DNA of 64,000 bases from Amoebophrya sp. A120 (taxonomy: Eukaryota > Sar > Dinophyceae > Syndiniales > Amoebophryaceae): the NCBI GenBank assembly GCA_905178155.1, contig CAJINV010000004.1, positions 9,940,385-10,004,384 of the forward strand, in the 5' to 3' direction. Shown piece by piece: positions 12,801 to 23,525 of this stretch; the first letter of the stretch is position 1, and every line of letters starts with the position of its first letter. The notes beneath the pieces were generated by a model. The model saw only the letters and a list, made by a program, of their open reading frames with translations, had not been told where the DNA came from and did not search any database. Made by a program: the position numbers and the translations under genes.

Positions 12801-14049
12801 ATGCAGTGCAAATATGTCTGGGTCTGGAAGCTTTCAACTTGTGATGCTATGCTTCGACTCCAAAAAAATCTGTATTGCATGACCAGCCAGAGGAGTTCAG
12901 TTTGTGCTACGCAGAGAGGGCATTTCTCATGCGGGTCAGGGATCAAGTTCAAGAAGGCCTCAGAAAACCTTTGATGCTAGAGCATACATCACAGATATGA
13001 TGGACTATGCAAAATGTGCATGACAAACTTGGCTTCTGCCAGACCCAGACATGTTTGCAATCCATAGGCCAACCCCTTTTCCATCACGTCCTTGCTGCTG
13101 GAGTACCAGGCCAACTGCTTCGAAACCAACAGCGACCACTGCACGCCCTTAGATGTGTATGAGAGTGCACAACTCCCCCTCCCCCTCATTTCAAGGGCAT
13201 AAACAGCAACACAAGTCCTGGCATCAACGCAGCTTTTGCATGACAAATTTTCGACCGATTCTACTGCTGTTTCGGCTTCTGGAATTTGCCATGCAAGCAG
13301 TGCCAAAGGGAAAAGGGTGGATTAGCATTTGCTGTTTTGCATGACAAATGAGGGGGAGGGGGAGTTGTGCACTGTCATAATGTGGTGCAGCGTTCCAAGA
13401 ACCACCCGGCGCGAGACGCCTTGCTCTTGATTCTGCAACGGGAGTCGGAGCGGCAACAGCACGCGGAGAAGCAGCGGCAGGCGAGTGGTGCGGAGGGCGG
13501 CTCTATGACAGTGCACAACCCCCCCGCCCCGTGATTTGTATAGCATGAACGGCAATACAAGCGCCAGCGAGAATGCAGGTTTTGCATGGCGAATTTGCAC
13601 AGGATTGTCGTGCTATTATTTGGGCTGCCAGAACTTGTCATGCAAACAGTGCCAAGATAGAGGCACAGCCTGGATTGGGCATTTCGCATGACAAATGAGG
13701 CGGAGGGGGAGTAGTGCACATTCATAGGCTCTTCCAGTGGCGAAGAGGTGGACATCACGATGTCGGAGCGGTCGGCAGAAAAACTACTGGGCCACGACAC
13801 GATCATATCGCAGGAAAAAAGTGGTACAGTGCAGGCAAAGCAAGACAGACAAGCTCTCTCATGCCGGATATGCATAGGAGCCTCGTTTCATAGGTGTTTT
13901 GCCGTAGGATTTCTGCATTACAAGTTTGCTCTCTCATGCAGAGAAATTTGTGTTGCTGAATTGACAACAAATGTGTAACTGTAACTTTTTTCGTGGGATA
14001 AATCACTCGGAGAATCTGGGCGAGCCTGGCGGCGTTCATTGGGAGGTAG
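6890..14049 (+). CDS. WW-domain and ankyrin-repeat protein, 12 exons, every intron an introner
   Basis: Exons 6890-7980, 8153-8191, 8822-9146, 9414-10178, 10444-10513, 10839-10927, 11110-11968, 12212-12799, 13072-13157, 13385-13503, 13732-13805 and 14006-14049 give a continuous 1,382-aa frame ending in TAG. Residues about 210-236 and 243-274 look like two WW-like modules (W...F/YY..., final P); the second aromatic of each is replaced. A long Ala/Pro/Ser/Thr-rich linker follows, with a recurring S/TPPLTAR motif. Residues about 1190-1335 hold about three ankyrin repeats (RKTLVHYACM, GFAPLHIVVRNG, DTALHMVSS and the exon 9 repeat). The C-terminus is Arg/Gln-rich. Ten of the eleven flanking duplications are perfect 5-mers and the last has one mismatch. 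Likely a cytosolic scaffold binding proline-rich partners; the specific role is unknown. Confidence 0.8.
7981..8147 (+). mobile_element. Introner element, family A
   Basis: Intron 1 of the WW/ankyrin gene, 167 bp. Terminal inverted repeats around AAAAAGTATCGTAC and GTACGATACTTTTGC. Perfect duplication AGATC. Removing the element plus one copy restores the frame into exon 2. Confidence 0.85.
8192..8816 (+). mobile_element. Introner element, family C, with about 315 bp extra internal sequence
   Basis: Intron 2 of the WW/ankyrin gene, 625 bp. Ends pair through TATGGATGTGTCCGG and GAAATCGACAAAGTTGAAA. Perfect duplication GAGGC. Twice the length of the other family C copy (52392-52698). GTCATGCGCCAC occurs at 8403-8414 and again at 8718-8729, bounding the additional sequence. 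Confidence 0.85.
8593..8607. repeat. (GT)n microsatellite inside introner
   Basis: Seven to eight GT units within the extra part of the family C element at 8192-8816. Confidence 0.8.
9147..9408 (-). mobile_element. Introner element, family B, reverse orientation
   Basis: Intron 3 of the WW/ankyrin gene, 262 bp. Ends carry GTCTGGGTCTGGAAG and its complement. Perfect duplication CTGGA. The interior runs opposite to the copy at 10179-10438. Confidence 0.88.
10179..10438 (+). mobile_element. Introner element, family B
   Basis: Intron 4 of the WW/ankyrin gene, 260 bp. GTCTGGGTCTGGAAG ends, perfect duplication CAAAG. Excision joins ...GAK to EILVTES in frame. Confidence 0.88.
10514..10833. mobile_element. 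Introner element, family F
   Basis: Intron 5 of the WW/ankyrin gene, 320 bp. Inverted ends with CCCCCTCCCCATATCGAAA and a close complement. Perfect duplication CCCCG. Only copy of this family in the window. Confidence 0.85.
10928..11104 (+). mobile_element. Introner element, family A
   Basis: Intron 6 of the WW/ankyrin gene, 177 bp. Left end has a short extra tip (TATGAAGATGAAC) before GCAAAAGTACCG. Perfect duplication CGTCC. Confidence 0.85.
11969..12206. mobile_element. Introner element, family K
   Basis: Intron 7 of the WW/ankyrin gene, 238 bp. Begins TAAGCAATCGCACACATC and ends with a degenerate complement (GATATGTGCGCTGCATA). Perfect duplication TGAGA. Excision joins ...LTQIE to NYLSYSD in frame. 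Confidence 0.75.
12800..13066 (+). mobile_element. Introner element, family B
   Basis: Intron 8 of the WW/ankyrin gene, 267 bp, splitting an ankyrin repeat. Perfect duplication GGCCA. Removal gives ...VSSLANPF. Can be drawn GC...AG. Confidence 0.88.
13158..13379 (+). mobile_element. Introner element, family D
   Basis: Intron 9 of the WW/ankyrin gene, 222 bp. Ends GTGCACAACTCCCCCTCC and the complement with a polypurine run. Perfect duplication ATGTG. Confidence 0.88.
13504..13726 (+). mobile_element. Introner element, family D
   Basis: Intron 10 of the WW/ankyrin gene, 223 bp. Same orientation and size as the copy 125 bp upstream. Perfect duplication GGCTC. Can be drawn GC...AG. Confidence 0.88.
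13806..14000. mobile_element. Introner element, family H (GAAAAAAGT ends)
   Basis: Intron 11 of the WW/ankyrin gene, 195 bp. TATCGCAGGAAAAAAGT at the left and the complement of TATCCCACGAAAAAAGT at the right. Duplication GATCA/AATCA. Joins the last 44-nt exon. Confidence 0.78.
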
Positions 14050-14770
14050 AAGTTGGTCGCGAGGGCGGAATTGGCAGTTTGAAGAACTTTATCTTTTTTA
14101 GCAACAGCATGTGATTTTTACGACTCAAGTCCGGAAAAGCAAAACCGGGAAAGAGGCTGGAACAGTTCGTAGCAAAAACAGTCCATGCCAAAAACAGTTC
14201 ATGAATCTCTGCCATGCTTGGAAGCCTTCAACAAGTTCTATGGCGAGCAGCAACGAACCGAAGAAAGTCATCCTAACCCCAAAGTACTTAAACTCCACCC
14301 GCCTAGCAAGTGTACTGAAGTCACGAGTGTTCTCTTGGCCTGGCAGTTTTCTTGACAGACAGCAAACCAAACAGCAAAATGATCTACCTCCGGAATTTTC
14401 TACGCAGCAGCTACAGCGGTTGTTTATGTGAAAGAGTTCAGCCTGCAAATAAGTCTGTTTGCCTTTGTTGTTTCAAGAAACAGGAGCCACGACCGCGAGG
14501 GAGCTCCATCGAAAACCGCTTTTATACAGGAAACGACCTGGATTCAAAAGCGACGCAGCGCAACATTTGGAGGAGCGCAGATATTTCGCTGAATAGAATT
14601 TGTCCGCGTTTTGGCTATGTTCTTGCAAAGCTTTGCTCTTTCAGGATTGCACGAGACCACTGTAGTTACAACAACATAGATCATGCACCGAAACACGGCT
14701 TCGCCGGATCGCGGCGCGTTAGGCTCAGGATCGCACCCACCTCCACCAGTACCTTAGGTATTACAGCAAA
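14050..14770. other. Intergenic / 5' UTR
   Basis: Short overlapping ORFs without recognisable content (for example 14352-14774). Probably the 3' UTR of the WW/ankyrin gene and the 5' UTR of the membrane-protein gene. Confidence 0.4.
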
Positions 14771-15895
14771 ATGAGGCTAACATCAACCGTTTCATCTGAA
14801 AATGAACCCCGACCACACGATTCGCATGTAGTCGCTGATGCTCGGTCAGCTACAGAATCGGTGGCGCGCGGACGCGGACCCGGGACAACATCCCCACCAC
14901 CAAGAGCACCGGCGCAACCCCCGCCCCGGCGCCACCTCAACGTGTGGGTGCTGTGGTTTCTGGTCACGACCCTGCTGTCTATCGGTGTGTTTGCGATTCT
15001 GATTTTTTTCGTCGCAGACCAACTGGAGCCGCACGACTTCGTTTTTGTGGTTTTCGTCTCTTGTGTGGATCTGGTGATGATGGGAATCATGTTCTACAAA
15101 TTCTTCTTCGAGAAGGGGTCCGTGAAAGAAGGGGCTTTGTACGAACAGGATGCTAGAGACGTCCTACCTGGCCAAGCTCAAGACCACACAGCTGCTTCTC
15201 ACGACCTTTATCCCGGAATGAGGTCAGCAAGCACTGTTCATGATGATGCAGAATCACCAGAAGTAGACCAGGGAAACAAGAACAGCACGACAGCTGCCGG
15301 CGCAGGAGGATCTTTCCTGGAAGCAGAAACAGCTATGGATATGGTGCGTAGAAATAGCGACGCGCACAAGCGGATGAATTCCGAGCAGCTAGTGCAAGCA
15401 GATCATACGGGCCAGCAGCCGTCTGGGTCTGCGGAGGTCGTAACAGCCGGCGAAGAAGATCATGCCCATGATGAAAAACCCTCCTGGCGAGAGAAGTACC
15501 TGATTTTTTGCCATTTGCTCCTACCGCTGGAGCTGTTCTACGTCTGCGTGTTTTCCTCTTCGTTGGCGCTGATCGCTTTAGCGGTTTTTCTCCTGGTTGG
15601 CATACACGCGCAATGGTTTCATCGTTCCAGGACAAAAAACATTCCGTATTTCCGGTTGGGCGATAAACAGGATGAGAATATTATGCACCCGAGCCCGAGG
15701 AGCCAAGACCAATCGCCAGATAATCCATCTAGATCCACATCCACGAAGAGAGGTCCCTGTGTCATGGACGATTTTGGTGCGGCTATCCCGGCGTGCATGC
15801 GAGGGCCGGTTTTCGACCTCACGTCGTTTTTCGGATCGATTACCTTGCTTGGGATTGGGGCCTACCGGATCCTGGTGTATGCAAAGGTCGTTTGA
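14771..15895 (+). CDS. Multi-pass membrane protein, 374 aa, family unknown
   Basis: Uninterrupted ORF from ATG 14771 to TGA 15893-15895. The N-terminal 55 residues are hydrophilic and Pro/Arg-rich. Two strongly hydrophobic helices follow (about 57-80 and 88-110, the second ending in Lys/Phe). A polar Ser/Ala/Asp/Glu loop covers about 115-240. One long or two short hydrophobic segments lie at about 245-295 and a final hydrophobic stretch at about 350-372. A proline/serine-rich loop at 305-335 separates them. No transporter or enzyme signature is visible and there is no cleavable signal peptide. Paired hairpin-like helices around a long cytosolic loop are the only structural statement the sequence supports. 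Confidence 0.6.
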   Translation: MRLTSTVSSENEPRPHDSHVVADARSATESVARGRGPGTTSPPPRAPAQPPPRRHLNVWVLWFLVTTLLSIGVFAILIFFVADQLEPHDFVFVVFVSCVDLVMMGIMFYKFFFEKGSVKEGALYEQDARDVLPGQAQDHTAASHDLYPGMRSASTVHDDAESPEVDQGNKNSTTAAGAGGSFLEAETAMDMVRRNSDAHKRMNSEQLVQADHTGQQPSGSAEVVTAGEEDHAHDEKPSWREKYLIFCHLLLPLELFYVCVFSSSLALIALAVFLLVGIHAQWFHRSRTKNIPYFRLGDKQDENIMHPSPRSQDQSPDNPSRSTSTKRGPCVMDDFGAAIPACMRGPVFDLTSFFGSITLLGIGAYRILVYAKVV

Positions 15896-17242
15896 CGATG
15901 CTGGCATATCGGAATCGCAAAGGCGTGTTTCCCTTGATCTTGTGGTCTGCGACGTAAATAGGCAGCAAAGTAGTATCTCCATCCATTAGCGCCGTTCTAG
16001 TATACTTAGTTCCAGTTGTAATTTCGAGCTGTGCTTCTGATGTGGCAATTAAAATTATGTTTCAGTTGTGTACTATGTTGAAAGTGTCACCTGCTGGGAA
16101 GTTTGTATTCGCCGATCACAGCAAAGTGTGCTGCAGCAGTTTCTACAAATCGTGCTGTGGGTGCTTGTACTCAGCAGCGAACATCCTACAGCGACGTATT
16201 CACACAACGTCGGAAACACTACCCGAGCTATTTACTTAAGTATTGTGGACGTTTTGATTGCAAAAGCGATCGGAGTATGCTTTTCTGCTCACTAAAGCGA
16301 TACGCTGACATCAATATCTTCAGGATCAGCGAGCAGCATGTGGTCGTCCTCGGGACGCGCAAAGCAACCTCGATGTTCGCTTTCTGAAATCGGTAATAGT
16401 GAAAGAGGAACAGCCTGTCGCATTAGGAAAAGAATATCTCGTCTGTACCTGCAAGAGCTACCACTACAGGCTGCCCACGCAGCACTATCAATCTGTTGCA
16501 CAGGAGACGGTTGCAGCTTGAACTTGAATGCACCTGCTGCGGAAAAGTCGGTCTACAAGCAAGTCTGTCAGTTCTTTTCAAGAAGTTGTAGCGAGGACTT
16601 CTGCGAGGTGCTGCTCCGCTACTTATTTCCCTCGGACTACACCGAAGACGGTAATATCAGACACTTGTCCTCTAGCTGCGCATGCTCTTCGGCATATCAG
16701 GTAAATCTACAAAAAGCAAGTCGGTTTATTGCGCGGTGTGTCCATTTCTACGTGTGTTTTTTTGAAGAAGTGAAGTGAGGAAATTGATATTGTACACATA
16801 CTATGTTGACCTTGACCAACCCAAGGAATAGGAATAACAGCTTCATCTCTTGAACCATGGCAGCACATTGACATTGTGTGTCATGCATTGTCTGTTGGTA
16901 CCTACTACCATGAATATCGCGATATGTTGTTTGGTCGAGCTTAAAGACCGGTGGTAGTTCCCGGATTTATTTTACTTGCTTATGCGGGGTAAATCGAATA
17001 AATCTAAATGTAAATGCAAATTGCCATTTCTGTCCCAGACTAGCGGCCTACGACATTTGTGTACGATAGACGTTTCCTTTGATTTTAGAATTTTCGTATA
17101 GCCGACGTTTACTCGGATCCCGCCGCGCCCGCGGCAGCGATTCTCGATTCCTGCAGGAGCCCAAGAAGGTGTACTTCTAGGACCTGTGTGCTCAACATCT
17201 TCACGACCCGCCCAGACAAAACCAGACCCCGTGCAGCGGACG
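15896..17242. other. Intergenic
   Basis: About 1.3 kb with no supported gene. The longest + ORF (16338-16778) lacks domain features. One isolated TGTCATGCATT motif occurs near 16880 without paired ends. Confidence 0.45.
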
Positions 17243-20200
17243 ATGAGTGCTGGCACAGCTCCGGGACCACCCTACATCGCCCTCCCTGGTGGAGCTGGGG
17301 GCCTAGCACCCTCCAATATGGCAAACGCGAACAATGAAAAAAAGACCAACTCGCCTCCACCCCCGATATTGAAGGAGAACAAAATGCGTTTTAGCGACGA
17401 AAACAAACGAAAGCTGAGCTGTGTGATGGAGTCCATGACGGCGGAAAAGGTAATGCTTTTATGAAGGGCGTGAATTTATTTTGCATGCGTATTCTGCGTA
17501 CTTATCAAAAACAAAATCTTCGAATCTACAGGGATTGTACTTCCTTGCACCTTATTTCGTAAATTGCAAGATTTCATCGTCAATAAATACGACAGATCTC
17601 GGCACTCAAGACGTCCTTTCAGAACAAAAGCGCGCTGGGTAAGAACCTCATACCGGGTGCTATGAGAGTGCAGAGGATGAACTCCTCCTTCATTCGGCTT
17701 CTTGTCGCTGGAAGATCTGCAAAGAGTGCGCAACTACTTACGCTAGGCATTGCCTTTTGCTTCTAGCTGCGGTACCGCAATGGTGCGTAACAAGTTCTAT
17801 ACAGAAGTAGCAGAGCGAGAACTTCACTTCTAGCACCCCAAACTACGAAGAAGTTGCTGTTGCGATAGTAAGATTTATAGGCCGCGGACTTGTCAATGTC
17901 ATGCAGCAGAAAGTACAGACCTTGTTCTTCCGAGCGGCCCTTTTGACTGCTGGTCTTGCCTTCCGAATGGCCTACAACTGAAGGAGGAGTACTTGTGCAC
18001 TTCCATACCTGGCTCAGGTGCACAAGACGAGGCAACCAAGCAGGAAAAATCCTATGCCCAGAAAGTTGCAGAATGCGTCTCCGGGCTGGTCTCCTCGAAA
18101 AACGGCACCTTGATCGGACCGAGCAAGGGGGATGTGATCGGAGGGTTCACCCTCGGGCTGATACTCATGGCGCAGTCCGTTGCCCACGCGGGTCTTTGCG
18201 GTTTGAGTGGGGCGGACTTGATTCACGGGCCCTACAGCTGCATATTACCGCCGCTGATCTATGCGTGTCTCGGCTCCAGTCGCCACGGTTCGGTCGGGAC
18301 CGGGAGTCTGGTGGCGTTGCTGACGGGACAGTTCATCAAGAACGCGGAGATCAACAATCACCCAATAGCGGCACAGGTGAGTAGAACATGATGTGACATT
18401 TTTGCGACAGACGGCTAAGCTTCTTCTCCGCACAGAAGTGGTTGGCACTGTGATCTTCGAACAAAAATTATCGTTTGGTTCTTTTCTCATTCTTTATGCA
18501 AAAAGATGTTTTTTTATCAAATTCAAACATCACTGCAGGTCGTGTGCATGACCACCATAGTGGGGATCGTTTTGATCCTGATGCGGCTTCTCCAGCTCCA
18601 AGCGCTCGTGAAATTTCTCTCCCGCGCGGCCCTCGTCGGTTTCGTGTATGCGGTGCAAAAGTATCGTACTAGTATAAATTGCATGACAAATTTGCTCAGC
18701 ATTACAAATGAAATTTCTCATGCTGATTTACCTTGAGAAAGAGATTTGTCATGCATAATTGCAATTACTACGAGTGCGATACTTTTGCACTCCATATCGC
18801 GAACGCCTCCGCGATTCTGATCATCGAGTCCCAGTTCCGCGCCGTGATCGGGTTGAGAAAAGACCCCAACCAACCACAAGGGTTCCCGGGAAAAGTGTTT
18901 GATTTGGTGAAGCAGCTGATCAACCTGGACTTCGTGAACTGGCAGATCGGGGCCTTGGGTTTGGCGCAGTTGCTGCTGTTGTTCGCGGCGAAAAAGATCA
19001 GTAAGTCCAAGTGGATGAAAGACGCGGCGGAGCAGAAAAAGGGTTGGGTTCCGTTTCTGAAATTCATCTTCAAAATGAAAGATATCGTCGCGGTCTGCTT
19101 CGCATTCGCGGTCTCCTACGTGGTCACGGAAAACTACCCGGCTGTGGACCTGAACAACGTAGGTGCGTTGCAGTCCGGGCTCCCAGCAATGATCTTTCCA
19201 CCATCGCCAATAGCGGTAAAGATCGCGCCACCCGTTGTATTACCGTCAGACACGACCCCGCCGTCACGACCTGTTGACCCCTGCGACCCGAGTAACACCC
19301 CAGACACGGTTCTTTTCTACTTCGGTAGCGAAAACGCGGACGGCCACACCTCGTGCGTCCGCGTGTCCGGGTTGTGGCAACAGCTGCTTCCCGGCGGCGC
19401 GGTGGTTGCCTTTATCGCATTCCTGTCGTCATTTGCCGGCGCGAAGAAATTTGCCTTGCAGGACGGGACGTATCAGGTCGACGCGTCGAAGTATCTCAGA
19501 GAAAAAAGCCAGCATGTCATGCAGTGAGGATGCAAGAAGCAAGAGACGCGACGAGATAAGTATGTAGTTTTGTGTACTTCATTCATCGAGACGTATCTGT
19601 TTTTGCATTAATACAGTCGCTAGCTTTTTCTCTTCGATACGAAAGAATTGAACGCGCTTGGGACCGCGAATCTTCTCGGCTCGTTTTTCGGCGCCATCCC
19701 GGTGCAGGTCGGCTTGAGCAGAGTATGACATTGCACAAGAACTCCTGCTTCCCCTGCGACCCCTCATTGGTCTTGCCAAAATTATAAATCGAAAGTAACT
19801 TCTAATAATTTCCTTCTGAGGAGCATTACAGCATTCATAAAATTCAAAATCCAGGCGCTGCCGTGGTGGCGGTTCTTGCGGATTTACTGTCATGCGATGA
19901 AAGCTACATGTTTATTTCTAGTTGTGGCTGCAACTGAAGGTGAAGGGCAAGGAACATGGAGGGGAACTAGTCCTGGTTCTGCACCTTCATACCGCACCGC
20001 GATCGGCTACGAGGCCGGCGTGCAGTCCCAGTGGGGCGGGAACGTCGTGGTGGCCGTGATGGTGATTTTTCTCTCCCTTCTCTTCACCCCGATCTTCCAC
20101 TACGTCCCGCAGTCCACGCTCGCCGCGATTATCATTTCCGGTGCCTCGGGGCTGTTCGATTTCCAGATCGTGCGATACCTGTACAACATGGAGCCCGAAC

Positions 20201-22507
20201 TGTACAAGAAGCGCGGCTTTTGGATCAACATTGTGGCTTTCGTCGGAACGCTTCTTGTCGGCGTCGCGCAGGGCATTTTGGTCCCGGGGTTTCTCTTATG
20301 AAATGCAAAAGCATCGTACTAGTAGAAATCGCGTGACAAATTCCGTCAGCATAAAAAATGAAATTTGTAATGCGGCTTGAGGTTAAGAAGGAGATTTGTA
20401 ATGCATGACTGCGATTAGTACGAATGCGATACTTTTTTCAGAGGATTTCTCTCCGTCTTTTTGCTCATCAAGGACGCGACAAAACTGCGCGTGCGGGAAA
20501 TGGGAAAGCTACCGCAGTCGAATATGACAGTGCACAATTAGTCTCCTCTTTTCTTATTATTTTATTTTGGAAGGACAACTGCAACTGGAAAGAAGTGGCT
20601 GTTGAGTTTTGCATCACAGTTACAACCAGAACCATCTTAATTCACCAGAGTGGGGGACCACGAGTTGTGCACTAGCATATGGGAATCTTGGAGAACGAAA
20701 GACACTTGGAAAACAGCAAGATCTGTGCCGGACATTTTGGCGTTGCGGCTCGAGGGCAATCTATGCAATGCAAAAGCATCGTACGAAGTATAAATTGCAT
20801 TACAAATTATAATTGACTTAGCATTACATAATGCTGATTTACGTTGAGAAAGAGATTTGTAATGCATAAATACAATTACTACGCGTGCGATGCTTTTGCA
20901 GAGGATACAGTCTGACCTTTAGCAACGCGGATGCGCTGTTTGATGAGATAACGAAGCACGTTGGTATAATATGTTTTTTTGAAGATTTGATGAAAGAAAA
21001 GAAACAAATTTTAAACCCGGATAAACACGTAATGAGTGAATGAGTGAATGAATTTTTTAAGGAGGTAGGTTTTTTTTGCGTAGTTCTTCGAAGATGTTTC
21101 AAATTCATTCATTAGCGTCATGGAGCAAAGACCCTAGAGTTTCTATCGCATGAACAACAACAGAGGGCAACGGCGGGCTCGAGGGTGATGCCATCAAGGC
21201 TCTGGTTCTGGACATGGGCAACGTTGCGATCTGCGACTTCTCTGCCCTCGCGGTCTTGGAGGAGATGGCAGCAGCCTGGCGGAGGAAGAAGAAATTCCTG
21301 ATCATAGTGGCCACACGGGACAACATCCGCGAAAGATTGGAACGGTTACTCATGCCGCTGATACCCAACCCGTCACTGCTACTGAACACAGACGACGGGG
21401 TCACGCTCGCGAAATTTCTCATCACCGGGGAGGCGGCGACCCGACCAAGCTCGCCCGTAAGGAAAAGCTCGAAGGACCAAAGTATGGAAGCGCCAGGAGG
21501 TGGGAAATTTCGTCAAAATCGGAAAAGACTGCGATTTATTTGCATGCGCGCGGGCCCGCAACTTTGAAGGTGCGCAGGAAAAACAAGAAGCCCAAATCCA
21601 ATACACGATAGCAATACGGTTTGATGTATCTCCTGCTCCGAAATAACGCACTTCTTTTGCCATGCTCTTTCGCAATATCTCTGGCTACCATTGGCTGTGA
21701 CAGGCAACTGTACATTGTGTTCTGCAATGCAGACATTTCTTGGAAGCATATCATGTCATGCATCACAAACCAATCCATCGGGATTTTCGTTTTGCAACCT
21801 TTTCACGACCTGGCACTTCCATAGACGGCCAGCAGGGTTCCTTACAGAAAGTGGTGATAGAATACGACGAGAAGACGTCCGTAGGATCCGCATCGGTACC
21901 ACGGATTTTCATTTTTTTGTAGTTTTAAGTTTAGCATAAGCTATCACATTCACCGTCGATCTTCTTGCACATCCGGCTTATCATAGGTACATCGTAATCC
22001 CGAGGGATCCACCTCCGACATGTTGATGCAAAACACTCTACACAGATTCCACCGTCCCTGAAGTCTTTCGTCTGGGCAAAATTCAACGCGGACGAGCTTG
22101 ACGAGATGCACAGTGAGTTGCACAGTCGCTACGACGCCGTGGCCCACCGGTCTTCTAGCCGAGACAATGGCCCTTCGTCCACTAGTAGGGACACCGGTCC
22201 ACTAAATCAGCCTTTGCTCAGCACGAATGATAGATCGCAGTCCGCAGACAGTCCGCAGCGTGGTAACGCCCCCTTCTACCAGCCCACGCAGCGGCTGTCC
22301 GGTGCAAGTGTCGGGTCCGACGCGAGTCGATCGCCGGGGCAGGAAAGATGGACGAAACTCGGAACCTCAACCTTTTTTCAAAGTCGAAAGCTGAACGTGC
22401 TGGAATCGACGCGGTTAAACCGGGAATTTTCGGAAGTCGCGTTAACCCCGATAGCAGCGACGGCGAGCAACCCGGCTAATCCGAGCAGAGACAACCTGCT
22501 GCAGTAG
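17243..22507 (+). CDS. SulP/SLC26-type anion (sulfate) transporter with C-terminal STAS domain, 13 exons
   Basis: Exons 17243-17449, 17596-17638, 18018-18376, 18539-18646, 18802-19491, 19645-19723, 19997-20296, 20453-20522, 20685-20761, 20913-20963, 21164-21482, 21829-21895 and 22046-22507 give 943 aa. The SulP core (about residues 121-615) shows DVIGGFTLGLILMAQSVAHA, LIYACLGSSRHGSVGTG, the GFVNAS helix re-formed by excising an introner, ELNALGTANLLGSFFGAIP, and SRAAIGYEAGVQSQ followed by the TPIFHYVPQSTLAAIIISG helix. Residues about 625-768 form a STAS domain (SVPDILALRLEGNLTFSNAD; ALVLDMGNVAICDFSAL). The 150-residue tail is Ser/Arg-rich. A long extracellular-type loop with paired cysteines sits near 390-440. 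Five introns are GT-AG (17450, 17639, 18377, 20964, 21896); seven are introners. Predicted plasma-membrane sulfate or related anion uptake; the substrate cannot be read from sequence. Confidence 0.88.
18647..18796 (+). mobile_element. Introner element, family A
   Basis: SulP intron 4, 150 bp. Duplication TCGTG/TCGCG. Excision rebuilds the family-conserved GFVNAS segment. Confidence 0.87.
19492..19639. mobile_element. Introner element, family H (AGAGAAAAA ends)
   Basis: SulP intron 5, 148 bp. TATCTCAGAGAAAAAAGCCAGC-like end pairs with the complement of TATCGAAGAGAAAAAGC. Duplication CGAAG/CGAAA. Excision joins VDASK to ELNALG as expected for SulP. Confidence 0.8.
19724..19991. mobile_element. 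Introner-like element, divergent
   Basis: SulP intron 6, 268 bp. TATGACATTGCACAAG and the complement of TATGAAGGTGCAGAAC pair imperfectly. The 5-mers CAGAG/CCGCA have diverged, but excision gives SRAAIGYEAGVQ, matching SulP proteins. Confidence 0.65.
20297..20447 (+). mobile_element. Introner element, family A
   Basis: SulP intron 7, 151 bp. Duplication TCTCT; the right tip reads GGATT instead of GGATA. Confidence 0.8.
20523..20679. mobile_element. Introner element, degenerate family D
   Basis: SulP intron 8, 157 bp. GACAGTGCACAATT at the left, AGTTGTGCACTAGCATA at the right; the pyrimidine-rich inner repeat has eroded. Flanking 5-mers TCGAA/TGGGA no longer match. Frame is kept. Confidence 0.65.
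20762..20907 (+). mobile_element. Introner element, family A
   Basis: SulP intron 9 inside the STAS domain, 146 bp. Duplication CAATC/CAGTC. Excision gives ...LEGNLTFSNAD. Confidence 0.85.
21483..21823. mobile_element. Introner element, family J
   Basis: SulP intron 11, 341 bp. Inverted ends TATGGAAGYGCCAGG with further pairing inwards (TTTCGTCAAAATC-like). Flanking 5-mers CAAAG/GACGG have diverged. Frame kept into DQSQQGSLQKV. Confidence 0.7.
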
Positions 22508-23525
22508 CACTTGCTGCTCTTGTCATTGCATCCTCGGTTGCAATTTTGATTTTCCGGGAGAAGCGAAGTGGAAGGGTGGAGCAACTGCGGGGAGAAGCTC
22601 CTTCTGTCGTCGGTTTCTTCTGCTGTTGTGCTGCCACGCGTTTGTTCCTCTTCCCAAGCCGAAATTTAAATGAAAATCATGAGCATGTTTCAGTTTCGTA
22701 TGTACCACTTGATTTCCATTTCTATCCCCGCCCTTCGCGGACCAACATCGGCGGCGCGCGACGTGTACAAAACTCTTTGAGACGTGGGCGTTTCTTTTTA
22801 CCACGAACATCATCTACGTATTTACGAATCAAACAAGTAGAAGTACTACAACGCAATAAACATCAACGCAGAGATACCAAAAAAAAGGCGCAGCACCAAC
22901 TACCTGCTGGTAGTACGAGAAGCTGAATGAACGCAGACATACGTCTGTAGTTGGTGATCGAGTTTGTCTTTGTTCCTGCTCGTGTTTCGCTCTTTCCCGC
23001 CGCCCTTGATCGGACAGATTGCTATCGTCGGTAGGAAAAGGGAGAGCCACAGCCAACCCAAATCTTACATAGGCAATTAACGTAAGTGGACATCAAGAAA
23101 ACAAAATGAAAAACTCGTCGACCTCTATTGTGATCGTTCGAAGAGAGACGCGTCGTTTTGAGGGACCGATGGATGTTGCTTTTATTCAGAGAGTCGTCGT
23201 GCTACTTGTACTTCCGCTGCCTTCGCGTATCATTCGCTTCCTTGTGACAGGAGTTGGAGTATTTACGAGTCGTTTATCGTCCGGTGCTGCGTGTTACAAC
23301 TCTGCTTCAATCAGATCGATGCGTGACTAGAAGCGCTATGCTTCATAGCCCTGAAGATATTAAGCGAATACCAATTATAGCGAGGGGGGCGAACGCGAAA
23401 CAAGTACAACTTCTTTCGGAAGAACCAGAATCGTTTACCTCGTGACTGACAGACTGAGCAAGTTGACGCCCAAAACTCTTTTCTTTGACGGACAAAAAAG
23501 AACCTTGAATTTAAAGGCAACTAAC
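22508..23525. other. Intergenic
   Basis: About 1 kb between the SulP and MORN genes. Small ORFs on both strands show no domain features. The last 100 bp may be 5' UTR. Confidence 0.45.

Noticed and set aside
13806-14000. Reading through as coding sequence rather than intron
   Set aside because: The paired GAAAAAAGT ends and 4-of-5 flanking match fit the element rule, and excision gives a short clean C-terminus.
17639-18017. Decayed family D introner (TATGAGAGTGCAGAGG near 17660) as a separate element
   Set aside because: No matching right end was found and the intron has ordinary GT-AG boundaries; kept only as a weak hint under the decayed-introner finding.
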